Assembly: GCA_013822345.1 (NCBI GenBank)
Contig: PNKH01000082.1
Span: forward strand, 1-35,254
Origin: Isosphaera sp.
GTDB lineage: Bacteria; Planctomycetota; Planctomycetia; Gemmatales; Gemmataceae
Length of the DNA stretch: 35,254 bases
Reading direction: 5' to 3'
A program made the translations under genes and the position numbers. This document shows positions 23,755 to 31,039 of this stretch, piece by piece. Position 1 is the stretch's first letter. Each line of letters starts with the position of its first letter. Under the pieces are notes generated by a model. It saw only the letters and a list, made by a program, of their open reading frames with translations. It was not told the DNA's origin and made no database searches.

Positions 23755-24236
23755 TTCCAGCTCCAGCGAACTTTGATGTACCCACGGGCCCGCCACCCGC
23801 TCAGGTTCGTCCACCTGTGGTCGCCCTCGTAGCGGTACACGCCGAGCCGGTGCCGCCAGATGGACCCGTCCGCGAACCGCGGCACGATGATGGCGACGTG
23901 GCCGGACCGGGCGACCATCGGGTTCCGGCGGTCGGCGTCACTCTGATACGGCTCGCCGGGGTGCGTGTGGATGTCGGCCAGGACGGTCAGCCCCCCGGCA
24001 CGGCACGTCTCCCAGAGTTTGGGGAAGGCATTGCCGTCCAGGATGCACACGCCGCTCGAGTAGGCCGCGGGGTCGAGCTCGTCGTAGTAGACGCAGCGGA
24101 CCGCCCGCTTCCGCCGGCCGCCCACGGTGCCGAGCACGAAGCAGCCGCTCTCGTGGCGGCCGCGGCCCCGCCGCTTCAGCTCGGCCATGCACCCGTACCA
24201 GAGCGCGCGGGGGAAGACGATCTTCGACTCAGCCAT
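23751..24236 (-). CDS. JAB/JAMM metallo-isopeptidase (deubiquitinase-like)
   Basis: A 161-residue zinc protease of the Mov34/MPN/PAD-1 (prokaryotic JAB) family, expected to process the Ubl C-terminus or cleave Ubl conjugates. The full JAMM set is visible: Glu29 in HESGCFVLG, His90-x-His92 in [11 protein letters not shown], and Ser99-x-x-Asp102 in [11 protein letters not shown]. The central strand [16 protein letters not shown] and the C-terminal [16 protein letters not shown] also fit the fold. Length is that of a stand-alone JAB domain. The ATG at 24234-24236 lies inside the end of the E2 gene (8-bp overlap), and its TGA overlaps the E1 start. Catalytic residues are intact, so it is probably active. 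Confidence 0.88.
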   Translation of the reverse strand: MAESKIVFPRALWYGCMAELKRRGRGRHESGCFVLGTVGGRRKRAVRCVYYDELDPAAYSSGVCILDGNAFPKLWETCRAGGLTVLADIHTHPGEPYQSDADRRNPMVARSGHVAIIVPRFADGSIWRHRLGVYRYEGDHRWTNLSGWRARGYIKVRWSWK

Positions 24237-24717
24237 TCCGCACCCCCGTGTAGTCGCCCGAGTTCAGGAGCTCGTGGAGCTTCCGCAGATAGAGCACGAT
24301 CCCTTCCGTCTGCGACCAGACGCAGGACGGGTGCTCCGTGCGCCAGTTCTCGTGGCCCGCCGCGCTCACCCGGTCGCACGGCAGGTAGAGGCAGGTGCCG
24401 TTCTGCCAGTCGGGCCGGAACACGGACGGCACGATCGACCGCCCCGCCGGCCAGCGGTTCGTCGGCAGCGGCGCGTTTGCGTCCGGGTCCCACGGCCGCG
24501 CCGTCGGTGCCTGCTGCGGGTAGCCGACGCAGTCGAACCGGAACCAAAATTCGGGCGGGCCGCCCGGGCGCTCCGCGGCCGCGACGGCGGCATGCACGAA
24601 CGGCCACTCGATCGCCCCGGGCCGCCAGCGGCCGAGGCACACCCCCAGTTGGAACGGGCCCGCGTCGAGGTCGGCGCGGAGGGCCCGCTCGTCGGGCCGG
24701 ACGGCAACGGCTTCCAT
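24229..24717 (-). CDS. E2-like Ubl-conjugating enzyme
   Basis: A 162-residue protein I assign as a prokaryotic E2 from fold-level pattern and operon position. A central segment [20 protein letters not shown] looks like the E2 F.f..YP..pP strand and loop. A later [17 protein letters not shown] places Cys109 where eukaryotic E2s have NGxICL with the catalytic Cys. The C-terminal helix region ([20 protein letters not shown]) also fits. Conserved aromatic residues follow ([14 protein letters not shown]). Cys114 is a second nearby Cys. The gene starts 3 bp after the Ubl stop and overlaps the JAMM gene, a tight operon. E2-like families in bacteria are very diverse, so without a structure or profile search the call is good but not certain. 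Confidence 0.72.
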   Translation of the reverse strand: MEAVAVRPDERALRADLDAGPFQLGVCLGRWRPGAIEWPFVHAAVAAAERPGGPPEFWFRFDCVGYPQQAPTARPWDPDANAPLPTNRWPAGRSIVPSVFRPDWQNGTCLYLPCDRVSAAGHENWRTEHPSCVWSQTEGIVLYLRKLHELLNSGDYTGVRNG

Positions 24718-24720
24718 CGG

Positions 24721-25215
24721 CTAGCCCTCGATCCGCTTGATGGGCACGAGGTCGAAGCACAGCGCGCAGCACCCGCACACGAGCGAGCCGATGTGCGTGT
24801 CCGGGTCCGGCCGGTCGGTGGTCCCGCAGAGCTGGAGCACGTGCTCGGTGGCGTCCACCGGCGACATGCGGATCACCTTCACGAACTCCTTCTTCACTTT
24901 GTCCACCGTGGCCGCGGGCGGGAACGCGAGCGTCTCGGTCCGCTCGTTGAAGTGGAGCGTCACCTCGACCTTCTTGCACCGGTGCACGTGGACCCGGTGC
25001 TTGTCGCGGACGCCGGCGGCCTTCAGGGTCACGGCCGGGTCGAAGGGGGCGTCCGCGTCGTGTCCGAACACGCACGCGCCCTCCTTACGGTCGTCGGGGA
25101 GCCCGGCGCGGCGGGCGGCTTCGAGCACGTCGGCGATCGTCGCGTTCTCGTCGAGCTGGATCAGCTCCACGCGGCGGTGGCCTTCGTACTGGAGGAAGAG
25201 TTGAACGGTCGGCAT
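24721..25215 (-). CDS. Tandem ubiquitin-like modifier (two beta-grasp domains)
   Basis: A 164-residue protein that reads as two ubiquitin-like domains. Domain 1, residues about 3-79: VQLFLQYEGHRRVELIQLDE, helix TIADVLEAARRAG, and the closing strand KHRVHVHRCK. Domain 2, about 82-160: VEVTLHFNERTETLAFPPAA, helix TVDKVKKEFVKVIR, and FDLVPIKRIEG. The chain ends in Gly164 with no extension, so the C-terminus could be activated directly. Just before the last strand is an unusual Cys cluster (CGCCALC, residues 147-153), perhaps a metal site or disulfides. The ATG at 25213-25215 follows AGGAGAACCGACC. It is the first gene of the Ubl-E2-JAMM-E1 operon. It matches the multi-ubiquitin type of prokaryotic Ubl; the target is unknown. 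Confidence 0.78.
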   Translation of the reverse strand: MPTVQLFLQYEGHRRVELIQLDENATIADVLEAARRAGLPDDRKEGACVFGHDADAPFDPAVTLKAAGVRDKHRVHVHRCKKVEVTLHFNERTETLAFPPAATVDKVKKEFVKVIRMSPVDATEHVLQLCGTTDRPDPDTHIGSLVCGCCALCFDLVPIKRIEG

Positions 25216-25329
25216 GGTCGGTTCTCCTGTCGGGTTGACGGCGTTGTTTCGCCTCTACCCTTCTTCAACCGGGAGCCGAACCGGACCGGAAAGCAGCTGC
25301 GAGAAAAAGTGCGGCGTGCCGAAGAAAAC

Positions 25330-25374
25330 GCCGTCGGGGTTGGCGGACGACAAAGCGCCACCAACCCCGACGGC
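25330..25374 (-). terminator. Rho-independent terminator between the peptidase-helicase and Ubl genes
   Basis: GCCGTCGGGGTTGG and CCAACCCCGACGGC form a perfect 14-bp stem, with further GC pairing near the 17-nt loop. On the minus strand it lies about 35 bases after the helicase stop and is followed by GTTTTCTT, a U-rich tail. It should end the helicase transcript, so the Ubl cassette probably uses its own promoter in 25216-25330, where I see only weak candidates. Confidence 0.75.
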
Positions 25375-25409
25375 GAGGAACCGGAACCGATCAGCAAACG
25401 GACTGGGCG

Positions 25410-28400
25410 TTACAGCGGCGTGCCGTGGGACGGGCAGACGAAGAAGTACGGGCAGGTCGGGCACTCGTCGTCCCTCGCCGGCGCGGGCGCGAAGTCCCCG
25501 GCCGCCGCGTTCTGGACGAGCACTTCCAACTTCCGCAGTACCTTCTCGAGCTCCTTTCGCGTCGTCGTCTTGCTGACTCGGTCGCCGGTGAGCAGCGAGA
25601 CGTGCGTGAGCGTGACGGCCTCGACGCCGTCGTCGCTGCACACCGCGGCCTGCACCAGGTCGAACTTGGTCTTTGACTTCTCCGTCTTCGCGAGCCGGCT
25701 CGCTTTGAGCCGCAGCACGACCGGGCCGGCCGCGGTCCGTTGCACGCCGTCCGCACCGCAGCTGACGACCGTACCGCTGTCGGGAAGCCTGACGGTGCGC
25801 TCGTGCGGCAGGCTCTCGCCGTCCATCGCGGCCACCGCGTGGTCGATCATCCGCCGCGCGATCGGCCGGTAGATCGGCTCGAACGCGTGGTCGACCGGCC
25901 CGTGGGCGGCCCAGTCCGAGTCGAACCGGGCGGCGACGCCGGCGCGGCGTTCCTCGGCCGACGGCACGCCCCTCAGCCACCCGACGCTCGCGCGGATCGC
26001 CGACTGGAACCGGAGGTACACCGACCGCTCGTCGGTGCCCGGCAGTCCGAGCACGTGCGCGTAGTAGAACTGCCGCGGGCAGCGCTCGTACGCTTCGAGT
26101 TCGTATGCGGCCCAGGTCGTCCGCGTCGGCCCCGGCGTGAGGCGAGGGTGCGGCGGGTCCGACGGCCCCGATTCGGCCCAGCCGGCCGCACCGTCGATGA
26201 CGCCCGGGAGGTGCCCGGCGATCGGGTCGAGGAACGGCGACGGGGTGGCGTTCACGCCGCCGTTCCTCTTGGACCGTGACAGGTGGAGGGCGTCGCGGGC
26301 GCGGGACAGGGCGACGAAGAACAGGCTCTCCTCCTCGGCCCCCTTCGTCAGGAGATCGTCCGGGCGGGTCATGCCGTCCGGCGGCGGGCACGCCTCCGCC
26401 TGGTTTTTCAGAGGGAACTGCCCTTTCCCCAGCGTCGCCAGGTGCACCACCGGGAACTCGAGCCCCTTGCTCGCGTGCACCGTCATCAGCCGCACCGCGT
26501 CGATGTCGCGGGCCGCGGCCGGGAGCTGCCGTAGCTGCTTCTCCTCGTCCAGCACCTCGAGCCGGCGGACGTGGTCGAGGAACGCCCGCTTCGGGTCACA
26601 CCCCTTGGGTGCCTTGAAGGCGAACGCGAACTGGAGGAGCTGGTAAATGGCGAGAAGCCGCTGCTGACCGGCCACGCTCCCGTCGGCGAGCAACCGGCGC
26701 AGCGGGTCCGGACGCCCGAACAAGTAATTCGTCAGGAACCGGTGCGGGGGCATGGGCCAGTCGGCGAACGAGACATCGGCGAGCAGCCGCGCGAGGCGGG
26801 GCCGCCCGTCGGGGCTGACGCCATCGATCTCGTCCAGTCGCCGGAGCGCGTCGATGGTCGATACCTTCTGCGCTCGCCGCCACGCGAAGACCGTCACGAT
26901 GTCGTCGTGCGACACCCCGTAATGGTGGAACTGGGCGACGTGCATGAGCGCCGGCCCGTGCGGCTCGGCGACCAGGGAAAGCAGCGCGAGCAGATCCTGG
27001 ACTTCGGGCCGCTCGAAGAAGTCCCCGAAGTAGAGGCACGGGATCCCGCACCGTTCGAAGTGGCGGACGAGCCGCGCGAGCGTGATGTGCGACCGCGCCA
27101 GTACCGCGTGGTCGGCGTACCGGCCGCCTCCCGACACATGAGCCCGGATGCGTTCGGCGACCCCGTTCGCCTCAGCCTCGCGCGTCGCGGCGATGTCGTA
27201 CGTCACCGCGCCCGTGTTTTCGCCGCGGTGGGGTGAAAGGTTCTTTTGAGAGGAAACGCGGCCGGCGACCATCTGCCGGCCGAACGTCTCGAAGGTGCGG
27301 ACGATCGCCCCGCCCGAGCGGTAGTTGACCGACAGGTCGGTGAAGGCCGCGCCGGGGAAGTCGCCGGCGAACCGCGTCATGTTCAGCGGGGACGCCCCGC
27401 GGAAGCGGTAGATTGCCTGCCGGACGTCGCCGACCACCCACGGCCCCCGCCCGGGCGTCACGACCTCCCTCAGCAACTGGCTGCTGGCGTGGTTCATGTC
27501 CTGGTACTCGTCCACCAGGACGTGTGCCCGCTCGGCCCGCACCGCCTCGGCAACCTCGGGGTTGTCTCGCAGCAGGGTTACGGGCAGCGCGACCAGGTCG
27601 CCGAAGTCCACCAGGCCCCGCTCCCGGAGCGTGCGGTCGTACACCGTGTAGACGCGGCCGACCTCAATCGCCTTCTCGGCGGCCTCCTCGTCATCCCCCG
27701 TCGCGGCCGCGTCGCGCATCGCCCGGCCGAGCTCCGTGTACCGCACCGGCGACACGAGTTCGTCCTTGGCGCGGCCGATGGCGCCCAGGAGCGACTTGAG
27801 CGGCAGCACCGGGTCGTACAGGTTCAGGTGGTGCTGGAGACCGAGCTGCGGCAGGAGTTCTTCGAGCAGCATCAGGCTGTCGGTGCGGTCGAGCAGCTTC
27901 GGCGGCCGGGTGAACCCGATCTCGCCGCCGTACTTCCGCAGGAGTTCGAGCCCGTACGCGTGGAACGTGCCGGACCACACGGCGGTCGCCCGCTCGCCGA
28001 CCGCCGCGCGGATGCGCGACGCCAGGTCTTGCGCCGAGAGGTTGGAGTAGGTGAGGGCGAGGATCGAGGCGGGGTCTTCGCCCTGCGAAATCAGGTGGGC
28101 GGCCCGCCCGACGAGCGTCCGCGTCTTCCCCGACCCGGGGCCGGCCCGGACGAGCCGCGGGCCGGGCGGGCACTCAATCGCCTCGCGCTGGCTGTCGTCG
28201 GGCGGCGACTCCGGCCGGGGCGGGGGCTCGGGGGCCGACGCGGGCAGCAGCAGCGCGTCGGCGAGCTGGTGCATCACGAGGTCGACCGGCACCCCGAGCT
28301 CGGCGGCGATCGCGTCCGCGACGAAGTCGCCGCCGAGGCACCGGCGGCGGAGCTTCTCCCGCGGGACCAGGAACTCGCGCGCGAAGACATTCGCCAGCGC

Positions 28401-28787
28401 CTCGGCCCGCTCCTTCGGGCTGTACGCATCGACCTCGCCGACGAGCGACTCCTCCGGTGCCGACGGGCTTGACACGTCGAGGTCGCACCCGGCACACGCC
28501 GCGCCCGCTTCGTCGAGCCAGTGGTGCGCGAACTCGTGCGCGACGTGGAAGCGGGCGACCGGTTCGGCCGTCTCCTCCGCGTAGTAGATCTCCCTACGGT
28601 CGTGGTCGTACGCGGCCTCGGCCCCGTTGAGCAGCACGTCCCCGGCCGGCACCGCGATCCGCGTTAGCCGCGTCGCCGCCGCGGCCGCGTCGAGCAGCCG
28701 CCCCGCGGGCACGAGTTCGTCACCCAGCCCCGCGAGCTCTTGGTGCCGCTGCCGCGCGAGCCGCCGGACCTCGCCCCAGGTGCTCAT
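25410..28787 (-). CDS. ImmA/IrrE metallopeptidase fused to UvrD-type helicase with AddB-like Fe-S nuclease-fold domain
   Basis: A 1125-residue three-part protein. Residues 1-180 are a peptidase M78 (ImmA/IrrE, DUF955) domain: HEFAHH at 84-89 and RAEALANVFAREFLVP (Glu129 the likely third zinc ligand). Next is a superfamily 1A helicase: Walker A AGPGSGKT (215-222), LVDEYQDMNHASSQLL, GDVRQAIYRFRGA, VHASKGLEFPVVHL, and VALSRARDALHLSR. The C-terminus resembles the Fe-S PD-(D/E)XK domain of AddB/RecB-like proteins: YERCPRQFYYA (Cys about 902) and CPTCPYFFVC (Cys 1109, 1112, 1118). In the nuclease core, VVLRLKAS (Arg1026-Leu-Lys1028) has Arg where the D/E-x-K acid is expected. The ATG at 28785-28787 overlaps the TGA of the XRE-like gene. 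ImmA-type enzymes cleave repressors; the fusion suggests a DNA-damage or phage-sensing switch, which is inferred. Confidence 0.88.
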   Translation of the reverse strand: MSTWGEVRRLARQRHQELAGLGDELVPAGRLLDAAAAATRLTRIAVPAGDVLLNGAEAAYDHDRREIYYAEETAEPVARFHVAHEFAHHWLDEAGAACAGCDLDVSSPSAPEESLVGEVDAYSPKERAEALANVFAREFLVPREKLRRRCLGGDFVADAIAAELGVPVDLVMHQLADALLLPASAPEPPPRPESPPDDSQREAIECPPGPRLVRAGPGSGKTRTLVGRAAHLISQGEDPASILALTYSNLSAQDLASRIRAAVGERATAVWSGTFHAYGLELLRKYGGEIGFTRPPKLLDRTDSLMLLEELLPQLGLQHHLNLYDPVLPLKSLLGAIGRAKDELVSPVRYTELGRAMRDAAATGDDEEAAEKAIEVGRVYTVYDRTLRERGLVDFGDLVALPVTLLRDNPEVAEAVRAERAHVLVDEYQDMNHASSQLLREVVTPGRGPWVVGDVRQAIYRFRGASPLNMTRFAGDFPGAAFTDLSVNYRSGGAIVRTFETFGRQMVAGRVSSQKNLSPHRGENTGAVTYDIAATREAEANGVAERIRAHVSGGGRYADHAVLARSHITLARLVRHFERCGIPCLYFGDFFERPEVQDLLALLSLVAEPHGPALMHVAQFHHYGVSHDDIVTVFAWRRAQKVSTIDALRRLDEIDGVSPDGRPRLARLLADVSFADWPMPPHRFLTNYLFGRPDPLRRLLADGSVAGQQRLLAIYQLLQFAFAFKAPKGCDPKRAFLDHVRRLEVLDEEKQLRQLPAAARDIDAVRLMTVHASKGLEFPVVHLATLGKGQFPLKNQAEACPPPDGMTRPDDLLTKGAEEESLFFVALSRARDALHLSRSKRNGGVNATPSPFLDPIAGHLPGVIDGAAGWAESGPSDPPHPRLTPGPTRTTWAAYELEAYERCPRQFYYAHVLGLPGTDERSVYLRFQSAIRASVGWLRGVPSAEERRAGVAARFDSDWAAHGPVDHAFEPIYRPIARRMIDHAVAAMDGESLPHERTVRLPDSGTVVSCGADGVQRTAAGPVVLRLKASRLAKTEKSKTKFDLVQAAVCSDDGVEAVTLTHVSLLTGDRVSKTTTRKELEKVLRKLEVLVQNAAAGDFAPAPARDDECPTCPYFFVCPSHGTPL

Positions 28788-29416
28788 TTGGTTCCCTTCC
28801 TCTCGGATTCGACCGCGCGGACCCACTCGGCCTTCGCGTCGGGCGAGAGGCCGGACCCCTGAACGGCGTCGAGGAACTCCTCGGTCTTTAACTCCGGTTG
28901 CTTCTTCGCCTTGTAACTGTGTAGCGGGATCGGCTCGGCGGCGAACAGCCGTTGGACGACGGCGTCTCTGAGCCGAAGGACTTCCGAGACTAGCCGCACG
29001 AGCAGCGCCGGGATGCTCCCGGGGCGGATCAGCCGGCGGTCGAGCTTCGCCACGAGGCGGCCGTCCAGGTTGCAGCGGGCGGCGAACTCGGCCTCGGTGA
29101 TGCCGCGCTGGGCGATCGCTTTGCTCAGCCGCGTCACCTCAGCGTCCACGACGGCCGCGGGCTCGGCAGCGGTCTGACGGTACACGAGGTTGAGCGCGTG
29201 GCTCACGAGCCGGCTGCTGATCTTCTCCTCGTCGATCGCGGTCTCGTCGGGAACGGTCGCCTGCTCGGCCCACGTCGCGAAGAACTCGACGAGGTCGGCC
29301 TTGTGCTGCGGGTACACTGCGACCCACCGCTCCAGCGCCTCGTGGGTCGGCTTCGCCTCCTTGTACATGATGGTGTCCAGGATCTCCTCGAGGTTCATGG
29401 GTCCGTCACTGTTCAT
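28784..29416 (-). CDS. XRE-like helix-turn-helix protein, partner of the ImmA-type peptidase
   Basis: A 210-residue protein. Residues about 1-50 form a helical domain (MNLEEILDTIMYKEAKPTHE, then ALERWVAVYPQHKADLVEFF). Residues about 90-155 look like an XRE-type HTH: LSKAIAQRGITEAEFAARCN, LDGRLVAKLDRRLI, and IPALLVRLVSEVLRL. ImmA/IrrE peptidases usually pair with an XRE repressor that they cleave, so this is the obvious candidate substrate. The ATG at 29414-29416 overlaps the stop of the sigma-like gene by 11 bp (the ATG at 29396-29398 is an alternative), and its TGA overlaps the helicase start (ATGA). The three genes are therefore made together in fixed ratio. The N-terminal domain is not recognised. 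Confidence 0.65.
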   Translation of the reverse strand: MNSDGPMNLEEILDTIMYKEAKPTHEALERWVAVYPQHKADLVEFFATWAEQATVPDETAIDEEKISSRLVSHALNLVYRQTAAEPAAVVDAEVTRLSKAIAQRGITEAEFAARCNLDGRLVAKLDRRLIRPGSIPALLVRLVSEVLRLRDAVVQRLFAAEPIPLHSYKAKKQPELKTEEFLDAVQGSGLSPDAKAEWVRAVESERKGTK

Positions 29417-30218
29417 GGCTCACTCCTAGTGCATTTCGCATCTCCGAGAACGCGGTGCGCATCCAGTTGCGGATCGTGCGGTCGCAGACGCCGAAGTAGG
29501 TGCTGACCGTCTGCCGATTCGCGTCCTGGTCGGTGATCGGCCAGCCTTGTAGGTGGTGCAAACCGACCGCCAGTCGGTGGTCTGGGTTACTGACGGCGGC
29601 GAGGGCGCGACTGATTTGAGCCGGGGCCAGGGCTCGGAACTCCCTCTCGGCGACGAGGTCTTCGGGGGAGGGGCCGTCGTCCGGGACCGTTTGGGCTCCG
29701 TCCGTCACCGCGCCGTCGTCTTCGCTCACGTGCGTTGGGAACTGCCGCGTGCGCCCGAGGTGCTTTCGTTTCGCGGCCTGTTTGAACGCCCGCCGCTGCA
29801 CGGCCAGGTCGAACGAGCACTCCAGGAACTCGCTCTGGCCGCTCGTCTGTTCGGCCAGCGCCAACTCCATGACTTCGAGGCCGACCGCCCCGACGATCTC
29901 CTCGGTGATCGTCGGGCTGAACCCGCGGGCGGAGGCCGTGGCGATTCGGGTTGTCCGCTTCGCGAGGGCGTCGAGCAGGCGGCCCAGCACGGTCTTCTCG
30001 CCAGTCGGCCAGAGCCGCCGGATCAGGTGCATCACGGTCTCGCTCTTCAACCCGGCGGCCGTCCACTGGGACTGGTCGAGCGCGAGCATGCGCTCGATCT
30101 CGGCCTCGACGTCGGGGCGACGGGTGTAGACGTCACCGCCCGCCGAACGGTGGGTAAGCGGGGGCACCGCCCTCGAGGAGGGCGGTGGCGGATCAGGGGG
30201 TGGATCGGGCTCGCTCAT
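29406..30218 (-). CDS. Sigma-70-like factor (region 4 HTH)
   Basis: A 270-residue protein. After a Pro-rich disordered start (MSEPDPPPDPPPPSS), residues about 55-175 are helical and could be a divergent region 2 (SEFLECSFDLAVQRRAFKQA). The C-terminus, ISRALAAVSNPDHRLAVGLH then TVSTYFGVCDRTIRNWMRTA and FSEMRNALG, looks like a sigma region 4 HTH that would contact the -35 element. An acidic linker (HVSEDDGAVTDGAQTVPDDG) lies between. I chose the ATG at 30216-30218; a GTG at 30264-30266 would add 16 residues. It heads the unit with the XRE-like and peptidase-helicase genes (11-bp overlap), so it may switch on the island's own promoters. A DNA-binding regulator that only resembles a sigma factor is the alternative. 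Confidence 0.6.
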   Translation of the reverse strand: MSEPDPPPDPPPPSSRAVPPLTHRSAGGDVYTRRPDVEAEIERMLALDQSQWTAAGLKSETVMHLIRRLWPTGEKTVLGRLLDALAKRTTRIATASARGFSPTITEEIVGAVGLEVMELALAEQTSGQSEFLECSFDLAVQRRAFKQAAKRKHLGRTRQFPTHVSEDDGAVTDGAQTVPDDGPSPEDLVAEREFRALAPAQISRALAAVSNPDHRLAVGLHHLQGWPITDQDANRQTVSTYFGVCDRTIRNWMRTAFSEMRNALGVSHEQ

Positions 30219-30376
30219 AACCTGGCTCAACCGGGTGGCGGGGACGACCGGAAAGAAATATCGCACTTTTTTCCGCTCCGAGGTCGAAAGAGCGTACCGG
30301 CAGAACCGACGGGAAATAAAGGGCGGACCCGCCGCCGGGGTTTATCCGTCCCCCTGGCCTTCCGGCTGAATGGGCC

Positions 30377-30413
30377 TTGAGTTTGTAAGGAAAACAGGGT
30401 AAGATTCCTTACA
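30377..30413 (+). promoter_or_regulatory. abiE promoter with perfect inverted-repeat operator
   Basis: TTGAGT (30377-30382) and TAAGAT (30400-30405) are 17 bp apart. A perfect 9-bp inverted repeat, TGTAAGGAA (30384-30392) and TTCCTTACA (30405-30413), brackets the -10 and ends on the first base of the antitoxin ATG. AbiEi antitoxins are known to repress their own operon through inverted repeats, so this is the likely operator. The start point predicted from the -10 falls at or one base before the ATG, implying a leaderless transcript. Confidence 0.75.
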
Positions 30414-31039
30414 TGATCGGCACCAGAAAAGCGACACAAAGCATTGATTCTCGGATACTTACCCGCATCCACGGGCGAGGTCGTGGTTCCGTGCTCGTGC
30501 CAGGGGACTTCCTGGACCTCGGGAGCCGCGAGGCGGTGGACTTAGCCCTCCACCGGCTTGCCCGAAAGGGGACGATCCGGCGGCTCGCCCGCGGGGTGTA
30601 CGACTTCCCGAAGGAACACCCCGTACTAGGCCTGCTCTCGCCGTCCGCCGACACGGTGGCGAAGGCCCTGGCCGGCCGCGACCGCACCCGGCTCCAACCG
30701 GCCGGGGCGTACGCGGCCAACGCCCTCGGCTTGTCCGAGCAGGTGCCGGCGAAGGTGGTGTTCCTGACCGACGGCCCGAGCCGGACGGTGAAGATCGGCC
30801 CGACGACCATCCAACTCCGGCGGACCACGCCGAAGAACATGGCGGCGGCCGGCCGCCTGAGCGGCCTCTTGATTCAGGCGCTCCGCGAACTCGGGCAGGA
30901 GCACGTGACCCCGGCGCGGAGGGAGTACCTGAAGCGGACGCTCCCGGCCGACAAGCGGCGAGAGCTCGTGAAGGATCTGCCGCTCGCCCCGGCGTGGATG
31001 CACCCGATCTTTCGGGAGCTCGCGGAGGAGGAGGCATGA
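30413..31039 (+). CDS. abiEi: AbiEi-type antitoxin/autorepressor (DUF6088 family)
   Basis: A 208-residue protein. The N-terminal ~75 residues are a winged HTH (SVLVPGDFLDLGSREAVDLA, HRLARKGTIRRLARGVYDFP) that binds the operon promoter. The C-terminal part (TRLQPAGAYAANALGLSEQV, KVVFLTDGPSRTVKIGPTTI) is the AbiEi C-terminal domain. In this type IV toxin-antitoxin class the antitoxin counters the nucleotidyltransferase toxin without binding it stably, and represses transcription. The ATG at 30413-30415 is the first base pairs after the -10, with no room for a ribosome-binding site. The stop overlaps the toxin start (ATGA), so the two are coupled. Family assignment is confident; that the pair is active is inferred. 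Confidence 0.85.
   Translation: MIGTRKATQSIDSRILTRIHGRGRGSVLVPGDFLDLGSREAVDLALHRLARKGTIRRLARGVYDFPKEHPVLGLLSPSADTVAKALAGRDRTRLQPAGAYAANALGLSEQVPAKVVFLTDGPSRTVKIGPTTIQLRRTTPKNMAAAGRLSGLLIQALRELGQEHVTPARREYLKRTLPADKRRELVKDLPLAPAWMHPIFRELAEEEA

Noticed and set aside
22360-25215. The ThiF/JAB/Ubl genes as a thiamine, molybdopterin or cysteine biosynthesis cluster
   Set aside because: There is no thiazole, moaE or cysM-type partner, and an E2-like gene and tandem Ubl are present instead.
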